From NCBI RefSeq assembly GCF_018326265.1, contig NZ_AP023360.1, positions 1,032,501-1,096,500 on the forward strand: a stretch of DNA of 64,000 nucleotides. Direction: 5' to 3'. The notes under the pieces are model-generated. The model was not told the DNA's origin. It searched no databases and saw nothing but the letters and a program-made list of their open reading frames with translations. The DNA is from Catellatospora sp. IY07-71 (lineage in GTDB: Bacteria; Actinomycetota; Actinomycetes; Mycobacteriales; Micromonosporaceae). The translations under genes and the position numbers were made by a program. Positions within the stretch are counted from its first letter, which is position 1; the number at the start of each line of letters is the position of its first letter. Of the stretch, positions 25,579-34,145 are shown one piece after another.

Positions 25579-26672
25579 CCGTCAGCGGACGGATCGTCAC
25601 CCCCGGCGGCGTCGTCGAGGGCACGCTGAGCATCGACGGAGACCGTATCGGCGCCGTCGCGCCCACCGCGTCGGCCGCGGACCGCTGGATCCTGCCGGGG
25701 TTCGTGGACATCCACACCCACGGCGGCGGCGGGCACACGTTCACCACCGGCGACGCCGCCTCGGCGCGCGGGGCGGCCGCGTTCCACCTGCGCCACGGCA
25801 CGACCACGCTGCTGGCCAGCCTGGTCTCGTCCCCGTTCGCGCTGATGCGGGACGCGGTGCTCGCGTACGCGCCGCTGGTCGCCGAGGGCGTGCTGGCCGG
25901 CGTGCACTTCGAGGGGCCGTACCTGTCGCACGCGCGCTGCGGCGCGCAGAACCCCGAGTTCCTGCGCGACCCGTCGCTCGACGAGCTGACCGAGCTGATC
26001 AAGCTGGCCGACGGCACACTGCGCATGGTCACCATCGCCCCGGAGCGGCCCGGCGCGCTCGACGCGATCCGGCTGCTCGCCGAGCACGGCGTGGTGGCCG
26101 CGGTCGGTCACACCGACGGGTCGTACGCCGAGGTCAACGCCGCCATCGAGGCGGGCGCGACGGTCGCCACGCACCTGTTCAACGGCATGCGCCCGGTGCA
26201 CCACCGCGAGCCGGGGCCGATCGTGGCGCTGCTGGACGCCCCGTCGGTGATGTGCGAGCTGGTGGCCGACGGCGTACACCTGCACGACGGCACGCTGCTG
26301 TTCGCCGCGCACGCGGCCGGACCCGCGCGGGCCGCGCTGATCACCGACGCGATGGACGCCGCGGGCATGGCCGACGGCGAGTACGACCTCGGCGGCCAGG
26401 CCGTGATCGTGGCCGACCGGGTCGCCCGGCTGGCCCGGGACGGCAGCATCGCGGGCAGCACCCTCACCATGGACGCGGCGGTGCGCCAGGCGCTCGGCGC
26501 GGGACTGTCCATGACGGACGTGGCGGCGATGGCGGCGACCACGCCCGCCCGCGCCGTCGGCCTCGGCGACCAGGTCGGCGCGCTGCGCCCCGGCCTGCGC
26601 GCCGACCTCGTGGAACTGGACTCCGAGCTGCGGGTGGTCCGCGTGATGAAGTCGGGAGAGTGGATCCGATGA
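25575..26672 (+). CDS. nagA: N-acetylhexosamine-6-phosphate deacetylase
   Basis: A 365-residue amidohydrolase that removes acetate from GlcNAc-6-P or GalNAc-6-P. The metal motif is PGFVDIHTHGGGG, Glu is in HFEGPYLS, His in VGHTDGSY and ATHLFNGM, the catalytic Asp in ITDAMDAAG, and the tail reads RPGLRADLVELD. GAGGAG precedes ATG 25575. Its stop overlaps the aldolase start (ATGA). Confidence 0.93.
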   Translation: MTVSGRIVTPGGVVEGTLSIDGDRIGAVAPTASAADRWILPGFVDIHTHGGGGHTFTTGDAASARGAAAFHLRHGTTTLLASLVSSPFALMRDAVLAYAPLVAEGVLAGVHFEGPYLSHARCGAQNPEFLRDPSLDELTELIKLADGTLRMVTIAPERPGALDAIRLLAEHGVVAAVGHTDGSYAEVNAAIEAGATVATHLFNGMRPVHHREPGPIVALLDAPSVMCELVADGVHLHDGTLLFAAHAAGPARAALITDAMDAAGMADGEYDLGGQAVIVADRVARLARDGSIAGSTLTMDAAVRQALGAGLSMTDVAAMAATTPARAVGLGDQVGALRPGLRADLVELDSELRVVRVMKSGEWIR

Positions 26673-27514
26673 CCCTGGTCTCCACCGGGAAGCTGGTCGC
26701 CGAAGCGGCCGCCGCGCGCACCGGCGTGGCCGCGTTCAACGTCATCACCCTGGAGCACGCCGAGGCGATCACCGCGGGCGCGACCGCCGCGGGCCGCCCG
26801 GTGATCCTCCAGATCAGCGAGAACGCCGTGAAGTTCCACGGCGGGCAGCTCGGCCCGCTGGCCGCCGCCACCCGCGCCGTCGCCGAGCTGGCCGCGGTCG
26901 ACGTCGCCCTGCACCTGGACCACGTCGAGTCGGTCGCCCTGCTGCACCAGGCCCCCGACCACGGCTTCTCCTCGGTCATGTTCGACGCCTCGGCCCTCCC
27001 CTACGCCGACAACGTCGCCGCCACGAAGACCGCCGCCGAGTTCTGCCACGAGCACGGCCTCTGGCTGGAGAGCGAGCTGGGCACCGTCGGCGGCAAGGAC
27101 GGCGCTCCGCCACTCGGCGCCCACGCCCCCGGCGCCCGCACCGACCCCGCCGAGGCCGCCGCGTACGTCACCCAGACCGGCGTCGACGCCCTCGCCGTCG
27201 CCGTCGGCTCCTCCCATGCCATGACCACCCGCGACGCCGCCCTGGACCACGACCTGATCGCGGCCCTCAAGTCCGCCGTCTCCGTCCCCCTGGTCCTGCA
27301 CGGCTCCTCCGGCGTCGGCGACGCTGAGCTCCGCCGCGCCGTCACCGGCGGCCTGGTCAAAATCAACATCGGCACCGCCCTGAACATCGCCTTCACCGGC
27401 GCGGTCCGCGAGGTCCTCGCCACCGACTCGAAGCTCGTAGACCCCCGCAAATACCTGAAGCCCGCCCGCCAAGCCATCTCCGACACCGTCCGCCACTTCC
27501 TCACCCTCCTCTGA
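26669..27514 (+). CDS. Class II aldolase (tagatose/fructose-bisphosphate type)
   Basis: A 281-residue zinc aldolase: AAFNVITLEHAEA, first zinc His in ALHLDHVES, VMFDASALPY, Glu in ELGTVGGKD, HGSSGV and KINIGTALN. It splits tagatose-1,6- or fructose-1,6-bisphosphate to triose phosphates. Placement after nagA and the SIS gene favours the KbaY/GatY-like role, completing amino-sugar breakdown; the intervening 6-phosphofructokinase-type step is not encoded here. It overlaps nagA by ATGA. Confidence 0.9.
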   Translation: MTLVSTGKLVAEAAAARTGVAAFNVITLEHAEAITAGATAAGRPVILQISENAVKFHGGQLGPLAAATRAVAELAAVDVALHLDHVESVALLHQAPDHGFSSVMFDASALPYADNVAATKTAAEFCHEHGLWLESELGTVGGKDGAPPLGAHAPGARTDPAEAAAYVTQTGVDALAVAVGSSHAMTTRDAALDHDLIAALKSAVSVPLVLHGSSGVGDAELRRAVTGGLVKINIGTALNIAFTGAVREVLATDSKLVDPRKYLKPARQAISDTVRHFLTLL

Positions 27515-27529
27515 CCCCTCTGCGGCGCC

Positions 27530-27596
27530 GATCTTGCGTGAACTGTGGGGATGACACACTCCAATCCGGCGAATGGGCAACAGTTCGCGCAAGATC
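27530..27596. repeat. Family C palindrome, copy 2
   Basis: Arms 27530-27546 and 27580-27596 (GATCTTGCG[T/C]GAACTGT, one mismatch) around a 33-base loop. A further partial arm, GATCTTGCGCG, follows at 27602. It sits between the aldolase stop and the start of the next gene. Confidence 0.88.
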
Positions 27597-27622
27597 AACA
27601 TGATCTTGCGCGGGGCGGCCTT

Positions 27623-28501
27623 GTGCGGGTCGACACCCTGCGCGACGAGAGGATCGCGGCGGCAGGGGTGACGGTGCTGCTGGTCCGGGATGACCTCGTG
27701 GATCCGGAGTTGCCGGGGAACAAGTGGCGCAAGCTGAAGTACAACCTGGTGGCGGCGCGGGAGCAGGGGTTCGGGACGCTGCTGACCTTCGGCGGGGCGT
27801 ACTCCAACCATCTCCGCGCGGTCGCCGCGGCCGGTCGCCGGTGCGGCCTCCGGACCATCGGGGTGGTACGCGGGGAGGAGCACCTGCCGCTCAACCCGTC
27901 CCTGGCGTACGCCGCCGCGCAGGGCATGGCGCTCACCTACCTCGACCGCGAGACCTACCGCCGCAAGCACACGCCCGAGGTCCTCGCGCGGCTCGAACGG
28001 GACTGGGGTGCGTGCTACGTGATCCCCGAGGGCGGCAGCAACGCACTCGCGGTCAAGGGCTGCGCCGAGCTGCCCGGTGAGATCGGCACCCACTTCGACG
28101 TGATCTGCTGCCCGGTCGGCACCGGCGGCACGCTCGCGGGCCTGGCGGCCGGGTTGTCGAGCGGGCAGCGCGCGCTCGGGATAGCAGTACTCAAAGGCGC
28201 GGGCTTCCTCGCCGACGAGGTCCGCGAGCTGCTACGACAGGCCCTCGGCGCCCCGACGGACAACTGGGCCGTCGACCTCGACCACCACTACGGCGGCTAC
28301 GCCAAGCGCACCCCGGGCCTCGACGCCTTCGTCGCCGACTTCAAGCTCCGGCACGGGCTGGCGCTCGACCCGATCTACACCGGCAAGCTGCTCGCGGGAC
28401 TGTATGACCTGATCGCACAGGACGCCTTCCCGCCCGGCACCCGCCTGGCCGTCGTCGTCACCGGCACCGCACCACTTGACGCACCGCATGGTGGTGCATA
28501 G
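27623..28501 (+). CDS. PLP enzyme of the D-cysteine desulfhydrase/ACC deaminase family
   Basis: A 292-residue fold-type II PLP enzyme. The PLP lysine is in PGNKWRKLKYN, followed by FGGAYSNHLRAVAAAG, the EGGSNALAVKGCAEL segment and the phosphate-binding loop CPVGTGGTLAGLA. It could release pyruvate and ammonia from D-cysteine or ACC; sequence alone does not decide. GTG 27623 is used because the frame further upstream runs back through the family C palindrome, which is unlikely to be coding. Confidence 0.85.
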   Translation: MRVDTLRDERIAAAGVTVLLVRDDLVDPELPGNKWRKLKYNLVAAREQGFGTLLTFGGAYSNHLRAVAAAGRRCGLRTIGVVRGEEHLPLNPSLAYAAAQGMALTYLDRETYRRKHTPEVLARLERDWGACYVIPEGGSNALAVKGCAELPGEIGTHFDVICCPVGTGGTLAGLAAGLSSGQRALGIAVLKGAGFLADEVRELLRQALGAPTDNWAVDLDHHYGGYAKRTPGLDAFVADFKLRHGLALDPIYTGKLLAGLYDLIAQDAFPPGTRLAVVVTGTAPLDAPHGGA

Positions 28502-28504
28502 CCT
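28476..28504 (+). promoter_or_regulatory. Promoter/operator of the mazEF-like pair
   Basis: TTGACG (28476-28481), a 17-base spacer and TAGCCT (28499-28504), placing +1 at the GTG of the antitoxin (28511). The spacer holds GCACC...GGTGC half-sites, a candidate autoregulatory operator. Confidence 0.5.
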
Positions 28505-28510
28505 GGTGCA

Positions 28511-28846
28511 GTGAAGAGGATGAGTGTCACCGTCACCGACGGCATCGCGGAGACGGTGCAGGAGCTGGGCGTCGAGTCGGCGCTGCGGCACGCGCTCGAA
28601 CTCTGGTATGCACAGCGCGGCGACGTTCCCGATCTCAGCAGCGAGGGTGCGCGCGTCCGCGCGCTGCTCGACGTGGCGGACGCGACGCTGCGCGGCATCT
28701 CCCTCGAGGTCGGCTACGAGCACATGGCCACCTGGCACAACGGCCAGGCTGAGGCGGAGCGCGCGGCACACCGGACCCGACGGGCCCGCTCCGTGGCCGA
28801 GTGGACGGCCGAGGAGGCCGCGCACGCGACCGGCGAACGCCGGTGA
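28511..28846 (+). CDS. MazE-like antitoxin
   Basis: A 111-residue acidic protein with a short N-terminal beta/helix region (RMSVTVTDGIAETVQELG) of ribbon-helix-helix character and a charged helical C-terminus. It would bind and neutralise the toxin encoded next and repress the operon. GTG 28511 is chosen because a -10 box ends seven bases upstream, giving a leaderless message; ATG 28520 is the alternative. Its TGA overlaps the toxin GTG (GTGA). Confidence 0.75.
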   Translation: MKRMSVTVTDGIAETVQELGVESALRHALELWYAQRGDVPDLSSEGARVRALLDVADATLRGISLEVGYEHMATWHNGQAEAERAAHRTRRARSVAEWTAEEAAHATGERR

Positions 28847-29166
28847 GGACGCCGGTCCGGGGTGAGGTCTACTTCGTCGACCTGGGCGCCGAGCTGGGGC
28901 GCAAGCCCTTCGCAGTGGTCAGCAACAACCACCGCAACCGCAACCTGTCCACGGTGCTCGCCGTCCGGATCACCACCACGAACCGGAACACGCACATCGA
29001 GACCGTCGTGCCGCTCGGCAGCGACTGCGGTCCTCTCGCGGGGTGGGTGCTGTGCGACGACGTGGAGAAGCTGTGGCGTGACGAGCTGACCGCTCCGGCG
29101 GGTGCGCTCGGGCCGTACACGATGGCCGCCGTCAACGCCGGGCTGCGCGCCGCGCTCGCGCTCTGA
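28843..29166 (+). CDS. MazF/PemK-type mRNA endoribonuclease toxin
   Basis: A 107-residue protein. RGEVYFVDLG, KPFAVVSNNHRNRN, VRITTTNRN and GWVLCDDVEKLWRDEL follow the MazF/PemK order (GEV, P.VVVS, T/S.., D.. at subunit interface). It cuts single-stranded RNA when free of antitoxin. It overlaps the antitoxin by four bases, the usual translational coupling of type II modules. Confidence 0.88.
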   Translation: MRTPVRGEVYFVDLGAELGRKPFAVVSNNHRNRNLSTVLAVRITTTNRNTHIETVVPLGSDCGPLAGWVLCDDVEKLWRDELTAPAGALGPYTMAAVNAGLRAALAL

Positions 29167-29170
29167 ACGG

Positions 29171-30391
29171 TCAGCCCTTGCGGCGGTGGATCACGTAGGC
29201 GAGCACGCCCAGGCCGAGCATCCCGGCCCCGGCGAGCACCGTCGGCTCGGGCAGGGTCATCGCGAGCACGACGCAGCCGACCAGCCCGAGCGCCGCGACG
29301 GCGCGCAGGTGGCGCGGGCCGCCGAGGGTCCACGCGGCCGCGTTGGTGATCGCGTAGTAGGTCAGCACCGCGACGCTGGAGAAGCCGATCGCGCCGCGTA
29401 CGTCCGCGGCCAGCACCACCACGATGATCACCACGGCGACGGTCAGCTCGGCCAGCCACGGCGTGGCGTACGCCGGGTGCACCGCTTCCAGCCGTTTCGG
29501 CAGGTCGGCCCGGCGGGCCATGGCCAGCACGGTGCGCCCGACCCCGGCGAGCAGGCTCAGCAGCACCCCGCACACCGCGATCCCGGCCCCGACCCGCACC
29601 GCCGGTGCGAACTGCGGCAGCCCGGCGGCGCGCACCACGTCGGCGAGCGGCGCGGCGGACCGGGCGAGCGCCGGCATGCCGAGCACGCTCAGGCAGGTCA
29701 CCGCAACGGCGAAGTACACCACCAGCACGATGCCGAGCGCGACGGGCACCGCCCGCGGGATGGTCCGCGCCGGATCGCGCACCTCCTCGCCCAGCGTGGC
29801 GATGCGGGCGTACCCGGCGAACGCGAAGAACAGCAGCCCGGCCGCGCCGAACGGCCCGGCGGGCCCGGCCGCGCCCGCCTCGGGCGCACCGCCACCGGCC
29901 AGCCCCGCGACGACGGCCGTGGCGAGCACCGCCAGCGTCACCGCGACCAGGATCCGGGTGGCCAGGGCGGTCTTGGTCACGCCCCGGATGTTGACGGCGG
30001 TCAGCACGACGACGGCCGTGACCGCGAGCACCCGGGCCTGCCCCGGCCACAGGTAGTACCCGATGGTCAGCGCCATCGCGGCGCAGCTCGCGGTCTTGCC
30101 GATGACGAACGCCCACCCCGCGAGGAACCCGGTGAACGCGCCCAGCCGCTCCCGCCCGTACACGTACGTGCCGCCGGACTCCGGGTAGCGGGCTGCCAGC
30201 CGCGCGGAGCTGGCCGCGTTGCACGCCGCCACGAACGCCGCGATGCCGAGCCCGAGCAGCAGCGCACCGGCGGTCCCGGCGGCGGCCGCAGCGGGCCCCC
30301 ACACCACGAACACGCCCGCGCCGAGCATCGCGCCCAGCCCGATGACCACGGCGTCCCCGAACCCCAGCCGCCGCGCCAACGTCGAGATCAC
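29171..30391 (-). CDS. APC-superfamily amino acid permease
   Basis: A 406-residue, ~12-TM transporter. GLGAMLGAGVFVVWGPA in TM1 is the unwound substrate helix, followed by ARYPESGGTYVYGRERLG, and FAFAGYARIATLGEEVRDPARTIPRA in TM6. It imports or exchanges an amino acid; the specific substrate is not evident. GTG 30389-30391 is the start. It converges with mazF, whose stop is only four bases away. Confidence 0.87.
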   Translation of the reverse strand: MISTLARRLGFGDAVVIGLGAMLGAGVFVVWGPAAAAAGTAGALLLGLGIAAFVAACNAASSARLAARYPESGGTYVYGRERLGAFTGFLAGWAFVIGKTASCAAMALTIGYYLWPGQARVLAVTAVVVLTAVNIRGVTKTALATRILVAVTLAVLATAVVAGLAGGGAPEAGAAGPAGPFGAAGLLFFAFAGYARIATLGEEVRDPARTIPRAVPVALGIVLVVYFAVAVTCLSVLGMPALARSAAPLADVVRAAGLPQFAPAVRVGAGIAVCGVLLSLLAGVGRTVLAMARRADLPKRLEAVHPAYATPWLAELTVAVVIIVVVLAADVRGAIGFSSVAVLTYYAITNAAAWTLGGPRHLRAVAALGLVGCVVLAMTLPEPTVLAGAGMLGLGVLAYVIHRRKG

Positions 30392-30423
30392 GCCCGCAGG
30401 CTAGCCCGCCCCGCGCGAAGAAC

Positions 30424-30475
30424 GGAAGGGCACCTCCTTAACGCCCGGTGTACACCAGGGGCACCTTCGCCCCGC
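30424..30475. repeat. Family A repeat, degenerate direct form
   Basis: GGAAGGGCACCTCCTTAACG (30424-30443) and a second half-copy GGGGCACCTTCGCC in the same direction, separated by GGTGTACACC. It resembles the head-to-tail form at 52056-52106. Confidence 0.65.
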
Positions 30476-30483
30476 AGGGTGCA

Positions 30484-30541
30484 GTTTCCGGGAAACCGCA
30501 CGAATCCGCGGCCACGTTCCCGCAGTTTCCCCGAAACTGCG
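30484..30541. repeat. Paired GTTTC hairpins
   Basis: GTTTCCGGGAAAC (30484-30496) and CGCAGTTTC-CCC-GAAACTGCG (30521-30541, 9-bp stem) lie in the gap between two minus-strand genes; the second hairpin could end the upstream PAP2 transcript region or start a separate repeat family. Confidence 0.6.
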
Positions 30542-30563
30542 GGCCACACGCGCGGAGCCCCGG

Positions 30564-31238
30564 TCAGCGGCGGGGCGGGAGGATCGCGTCCCAGTCGACG
30601 CGGTGGATGAGGCGGTCGAGGAGCAGGCCGAGGGCGAGCGCGGCGATCCCGTCGGTGAGCCAGTGGTGCGACAGGTACGTCGTCGTGCAGAGCACGATCA
30701 CCGGCGGCGCGACCCGCATCCAGCGCACCAGCGTGGGCGAGAGCCGGAACAGCCGCGAGGCCAGGATGACGATGACGCCCCACCAGACGATGGCGTTGAC
30801 CACGTGCCCGGACGGGTACGAGTTCGAGTAGTTCACCGCCAGCGGGTTGAAGAACTCGACCGCGTTGGGCAGGGCGCTGCTCGGCGCGTCCCGGTGCGTC
30901 CACAGCTTCAGCGGCCCGATGGTGAGGTACGTCAGCAGGAACCCCATCACCCCGGGCAGCAGCACCCGCAGGTCCCGGGTCCGGATGAGCAGGGTCACCG
31001 TCAGCCCGCCGGTGAGGATCCACATCACCAGCCAGCCCTGGCCCAGGTAGTTCAGCACCCGCGCGATCCAGTACACCCACTCCGGCCGGTGGGCCTCCAC
31101 CCACGAGGCCACCCCGAGGTCGAGGCTCGCCGTGACCCCGCGCGCCGCGAGCACGGTGACCAGCACCAGCACCGCGAGCAGCGCGGCGTCCCACCACCAG
31201 CTGTCGAAGCGGCTCAGCCGCCGGGTCGGAATCCGCAC
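30564..31238 (-). CDS. PAP2-family membrane phosphatase
   Basis: A 224-residue protein with six predicted TM helices. The acid-phosphatase signature is spread as KLWTHRDAPS, YPSGHVVNA and SHHWLTD, with catalytic His in the second and third boxes. It probably dephosphorylates a lipid phosphate such as undecaprenyl pyrophosphate or phosphatidate at the outer face of the membrane. Confidence 0.87.
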   Translation of the reverse strand: MRIPTRRLSRFDSWWWDAALLAVLVLVTVLAARGVTASLDLGVASWVEAHRPEWVYWIARVLNYLGQGWLVMWILTGGLTVTLLIRTRDLRVLLPGVMGFLLTYLTIGPLKLWTHRDAPSSALPNAVEFFNPLAVNYSNSYPSGHVVNAIVWWGVIVILASRLFRLSPTLVRWMRVAPPVIVLCTTTYLSHHWLTDGIAALALGLLLDRLIHRVDWDAILPPRR

Positions 31239-31300
31239 CGGCCCACTATGCCTGACCGGGGGCGCGGCGGCCCGCGGCCTTCACCCGATCTCCACAGCGC

Positions 31301-32635
31301 TCACCGCAGGTCGGCGAGCTTCTTGCTGATCAGCTCCAGGCGTACCCCCGAGTTGGGGCAGCCGCCGAAGTGGTGCAGCGCGATGACCTTGTTCGTCCTG
31401 CGGGACAGCACCGGCGAGCCGGACGAGCCGCCCTCGGTGTCGCAGTAGTAGGAGATGTCGGTGTCGTCGGCGTACCCGTCGTAGGCGTTGCTCTCCACCG
31501 CGCAGTTGCCGGCCCGGTCCCGGTCGCTGCTGACCGCCACCATCGCGGGCGCCCCGGCGGGGTGCTGCGGGATGTACAGCTCCTCGCCCTTCTCCGGGCG
31601 GCGCAGGTCCAGCTCCAGGTAGCCGAACTTCTCCACCAGCGCGAAGTCGGTCACCGAGAACAGGCTGAAGTCGAGGGTGCGGTCGGTGGCGATCAGCTCG
31701 CTCAGCCACACCTTGGTGGGCCGGAACACCTCGTAGCCGCCGCACTCGGCGCACTGGTAGTTGAACCACACCTCGACGTCGGCGGTCTCGTTCTTGTCGG
31801 CGACGCAGTGATTGTTGGTGAGCAGCAGGTTCTTCGGGCCGACCCGCCAGGCGGTGCACAGCTCGACGCCGCCGATGAGCATCCGGGCCACCGCCTTGGA
31901 GCGCCGGTAGACCACCGGGTCCGAGCTGCGGTAGCAGACCGCGTCGGCCTTCTGGTCGGAGCCGCAGATGCTCTCCTCCCGCCCGCCGGTGGCGGCCGCG
32001 CGCTTTTCTCTCTGGTACGCGTCGGAGGCCGCGCCACGCTCCGCCTCGGTGTACCCCCGGCTGATCTTGTCGATCACCACGCCGAGCTGCGCGACCGTGC
32101 CGCTCAGCCCGAGCAGGTCGAGGTTGCCGCTGTGCAGCTCGACGACCGCGGTGTCGCCGGTGACCGACATGGCCCAGCGGCCCGCGCCGCCGAGCACCGT
32201 GCCGACCGGGTCGCCGTCGATGCGGTGCACCTCGGTGCGCTTCGGGTCGCTGACCGTCAGGTAGTCGCCGGGCAGCAGCAGGAGCTGCGCGAAGTGCACC
32301 TTGACGTACTCGGCGCCGGGGTGGCGCAGGGTCGCGGTGTGGTCGGCGCCCAGGTAGCCGAGCACGGCGTGCGCCGCCTCGACCCGGCCCGCCTCGGCCC
32401 GGCCCGGCTTGCGCACGGTGCCGTCGGCCTTGCCGGCAGCCTCCACCGTCGCGGCCCGCGCACCGGTCCCGGCCTCGGCTGGCGACGCCCCCTGCAATGC
32501 GGTCGCGAGCTCGCGCGACTCGGCCGGCGCGGACGCGGGCGCGGGGGTCCGGTCGCCGAGCACCGCGGCACCCGCCGTGGTGGCCAGAGCGAGTGCGGCA
32601 GAGATTCCCATCACCAGCGCGACCGTACGGCGCAT
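31301..32635 (-). CDS. Secreted trypsin-like (S1) serine protease
   Basis: A 444-residue preproprotein: a signal peptide, a ~190-residue N-terminal pro-region, then a chymotrypsin-fold domain with His in LLTNNHCVA, Asp in RTLDFSLF and Ser in GGSSGSPV. The WFNYQC and GSSGSP contexts resemble lysyl/glutamyl endopeptidase-type S1 enzymes, and paired Cys fit an exported protein. ATG 32635 has a GGAGGC site. Confidence 0.85.
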   Translation of the reverse strand: MRRTVALVMGISAALALATTAGAAVLGDRTPAPASAPAESRELATALQGASPAEAGTGARAATVEAAGKADGTVRKPGRAEAGRVEAAHAVLGYLGADHTATLRHPGAEYVKVHFAQLLLLPGDYLTVSDPKRTEVHRIDGDPVGTVLGGAGRWAMSVTGDTAVVELHSGNLDLLGLSGTVAQLGVVIDKISRGYTEAERGAASDAYQREKRAAATGGREESICGSDQKADAVCYRSSDPVVYRRSKAVARMLIGGVELCTAWRVGPKNLLLTNNHCVADKNETADVEVWFNYQCAECGGYEVFRPTKVWLSELIATDRTLDFSLFSVTDFALVEKFGYLELDLRRPEKGEELYIPQHPAGAPAMVAVSSDRDRAGNCAVESNAYDGYADDTDISYYCDTEGGSSGSPVLSRRTNKVIALHHFGGCPNSGVRLELISKKLADLR

Positions 32636-32745
32636 GCGACCAGCCTCCTGATCAATCCTGGACAAGCTCCCTACGTGCAACGACGCAACACTGTGGCCGG
32701 TGCCTCGGCCGAAAAGGGGATGCCGGGTCCGCTGGCGCGAATCCG

Positions 32746-32751
32746 TAGGCT
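32746..32751 (+). promoter_or_regulatory. -10 box TAGGCT for a leaderless message
   Basis: TAGGCT ends six bases before the GTG at 32758, the spacing expected when transcription starts on the start codon. No convincing -35. Confidence 0.45.
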
Positions 32752-32757
32752 GTTCGC

Positions 32758-34026
32758 GTGCGGATCACCTCTGCCCTCGTCGACCCGGCTCTGCTCGACC
32801 TCCCCTGGTCCACGCCACTGGAAGAGTGGCCTGCCGACCATCTCGTCGCGCTGCCCCAGGGCATCTCCCGGCACGTCGTCCGCTTCGTGAAGCTCCAGGG
32901 CACTGTGTACGCGGTGAAGGAGACCCGCGAGAAGATCGCCGAGCGGGAGTACGACCTGCTCCGCGCGCTGGAACGCATCGACGCCCCCGCTGTCGAGGCG
33001 GTCGCCATCGTCGCCGACCGGGTCGCCGCCGACGGCGAGCACCTGGAGCCGGTGCTGGTCACCCGGCACCTGCAGTTCTCCCTGCCGTACCGGGCGCTGT
33101 TCTCCCACACGCTGCGCCCCGAGACGATGAACCGGCTGCTGGACGCGCTCGCCGCGCTGCTGGTACGCATGCACCTGCTCGGCTTCTTCTGGGGCGACTG
33201 CTCGCTGTCCAACACCCTGTTCCGCCGCGACGCGGGCGCCTTCGCGGCGTACCTGGTCGACGCCGAGACGGGCCAGCTCCACCTGCGGCTGTCCCCCGGC
33301 CAGCGCGGCGAGGACCTGGAGATCGCGCGCACCAACATCTTCGGCGAGGCGCTCGACCTGCAGGCCGCGGGCCTGCTGCACGAGGGCATCGACCCGGAGC
33401 ACGTCTCCGACGAGGTGGTGCGCCGCTACGAGGTGCTCTGGCACGAGCTGACCCACGAGCAGGAGGTCGAGGCCGACACCCGCCGGCAGATGGACAAGCG
33501 CATCCGCCGCCTCAACGAGCTGGGCTTCGACGTCGAGGAGGTGTCGATGTCGGTCGTCGAGGAGGGCGGCCACCGCAGCATCATGCTGCGCCCGAAGGTC
33601 GTCGACGCCGGCCACCACACCCGCCGCCTGCTCCGCCTCACCGGCCTCGACGCCGAGGAGAACCAGGCCCGCGCCCTGCTCAACGACCTCGACGCGTACC
33701 GGGCCGAGTCCGAGGACCTGCCCGACGAGGCCCAGGCCGCGCACCGCTGGCTGACCGAGGTGTTCGCGCCGGTGATCCGGGCCGTGCCGCCGCACCTGCG
33801 CGGCAAGCTGGAGCCGCCGGAGCTGTTCGTGCAGATCATCGAGCACCGCTGGGCGCTGAGCGAGACCGCCGGCCGCGACGTGGGCCTCGCCCCGGCCGTG
33901 CAGTCGTTCCTCAGCACCGTGCTGGTCCACCGCCCGGACGAGCAGGCGGTGCTCGGCTTCGACCCCGACGACGACCTCGACCCCGACCTGATCCCCGACG
34001 AGGACGCCGACCTCGACCCGGTGTAA
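32758..34026 (+). CDS. DUF4032 kinase-like protein
   Basis: A 422-residue cytosolic protein. VYAVKETREKIAEREYDLLRALE resembles a kinase Lys/Glu pair, and HLLGFFWGDCSLSNTLFRRDAG followed by YLVDAETG resembles the catalytic and metal loops of Rio/lipopolysaccharide-kinase folds (GD..N and D.E). The rest matches DUF4032; the tail is an Asp/Pro repeat. Substrate unknown. GTG 32758 appears to be a leaderless start. Confidence 0.8.
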   Translation: MRITSALVDPALLDLPWSTPLEEWPADHLVALPQGISRHVVRFVKLQGTVYAVKETREKIAEREYDLLRALERIDAPAVEAVAIVADRVAADGEHLEPVLVTRHLQFSLPYRALFSHTLRPETMNRLLDALAALLVRMHLLGFFWGDCSLSNTLFRRDAGAFAAYLVDAETGQLHLRLSPGQRGEDLEIARTNIFGEALDLQAAGLLHEGIDPEHVSDEVVRRYEVLWHELTHEQEVEADTRRQMDKRIRRLNELGFDVEEVSMSVVEEGGHRSIMLRPKVVDAGHHTRRLLRLTGLDAEENQARALLNDLDAYRAESEDLPDEAQAAHRWLTEVFAPVIRAVPPHLRGKLEPPELFVQIIEHRWALSETAGRDVGLAPAVQSFLSTVLVHRPDEQAVLGFDPDDDLDPDLIPDEDADLDPV

Positions 34027-34145
34027 CCCGTCCGGGCGCTGGGCGATCCGCAAAACTGCAGGTAGCGTGGCCGCCCGGTCCGGGCGCGCCTTTCCTGGGG
34101 CGCGGGTAACCCCGCCGGGCCGCAGGCAGCGAAGGGATCGCGACG

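Noticed and set aside
24584-26672. Glucokinase/glycolysis cluster
   Set aside because: The ROK kinase could be a glucokinase by motif alone, but the immediate deacetylase and SIS genes make an N-acetylhexosamine role far more likely.
26108-28093. 661-codon minus-strand frame across nagA, the aldolase and the PLP gene
   Set aside because: It spans three well-identified + strand genes and a palindrome; composition is that of antisense third-position bias.
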